A stretch of DNA of 6,494 nt from Planctomycetota bacterium (GTDB lineage: Bacteria; Planctomycetota; Phycisphaerae; Sedimentisphaerales; Anaerohalosphaeraceae): contig JAGHBX010000493.1 in NCBI GenBank assembly GCA_021160785.1, positions 1 through 6,494 on the forward strand. Reading direction: 5' to 3'. The notes beneath the pieces are model-generated. The model did not search any database and was not told the DNA's origin. It saw only the letters and a program-made list of their open reading frames with translations. Shown in pieces: positions 6,310 through 6,494 of the stretch (its first letter is position 1; every line of letters begins with the position of its first letter). Both the position numbers and the translations under genes were made by a program.

Positions 6310-6383
6310 GGGCGTTTAGCTCAGTTGGCTAGAGCGCACGGATCACACCCGTGAGGTCACAGGTTCGAGTCCTGTATCGCCCA
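6310..6383 (+). tRNA. tRNA-Val, anticodon CAC
   Basis: A complete 74-nt cloverleaf. The D stem is GCUC/GAGC. The anticodon stem CACGG/CCGUG closes the loop AUCACAC, with anticodon CAC at 6344-6346, which reads the valine codon GUG. The T stem is ACAGG/CCUGU with loop UUCGAGU, and the discriminator base is A73. The acceptor stem pairs at six of seven positions; the sixth is a U6-U67 mismatch. The 3' CCA is not encoded (the next bases are ATT), so it must be added after transcription. No adjacent tRNA is seen and no terminator is evident downstream. Confidence 0.95.
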
Positions 6384-6476
6384 ATTATGGGGATTTTGCA
6401 TGTTATCTGTCAGGACACCTGTTGATTTGGTTTATCATGTGGAATTTCGCCGGCTTTTGATAAGGCAATCTTTGTC

Positions 6477-6494
6477 AGGATCGGACCAATGACC
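6477..6494 (+). other. Possible ribosome site and start codon of a gene cut by the window edge
   Basis: AGGA (6477-6480) precedes ATG at 6489-6491 by 8 nt, and only one further codon is visible. Spacing is acceptable, but nothing about the product can be said. The rest of the 111 nt after the tRNA shows no gene. Confidence 0.2.

Noticed and set aside
6055..6354. A 99-codon plus-strand frame with GGGGGA before its ATG
   Set aside because: It runs through the tRNA promoter and ends inside the tRNA anticodon arm. The product has no recognisable features, so at most a short part could be translated.
6409..6480. Two GTCAGGA copies and a CAGG-ACA-CCTG inverted repeat after the tRNA, as a possible attachment site
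   Set aside because: The matches are too short to mean much, there is no integrase, and the tRNA 3' end is not duplicated in the window.

Overview
The window looks like chromosomal DNA from an uncultured bacterium, most likely of the Planctomycetota (Phycisphaerae-like). This rests on the style of the glycyl-tRNA synthetase, on a membrane protein that resembles, from memory, an uncharacterised planctomycetal family, and on a long soluble multi-PAS hybrid kinase. No search could be run, so the lineage is an inference. No mobile element, CRISPR array or rRNA is visible.

Layout. Positions 1-2370 form a leftward gene group. It starts with a single-chain glycyl-tRNA synthetase (904-2370). After a 33-nt gap comes a small three-helix membrane protein (466-870, GTG start behind a perfect GGAGG). 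Next is an overlapping open frame that leaves the window (1-484). The last two are probably the two halves of one ancestral protein, split by a frameshift; the second half is absent from any simple list of complete ORFs because it has no end inside the window.

Positions 2371-2786 are a gene-free divergent region. It holds a good leftward promoter for the synthetase and only a weak rightward candidate for the kinase. Positions 2787-5882 encode a soluble hybrid histidine kinase of about 1031 residues with five PAS/PAC units, HisKA, HATPase and a C-terminal receiver. One PAS unit carries a clustered Cys/His motif. No partner regulator or HPt gene lies in the window.

Positions 5883-6309 contain no convincing gene. 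They do contain a perfect consensus, extended -10 promoter (TTGACA, 17 bp, TGG-TATAAT) that reads into about 240 nt able to fold into a closed multi-branch structure. This is a candidate small RNA and the most interesting item here. A second promoter follows and serves a tRNA-Val(CAC) gene (6310-6383). The last 111 nt hold no gene, apart from a possible start codon at the very edge.

How the genes relate: the synthetase and the tRNA belong to translation but are separate units with their own promoters. The kinase is an orphan sensor whose signal and output cannot be read from the window.
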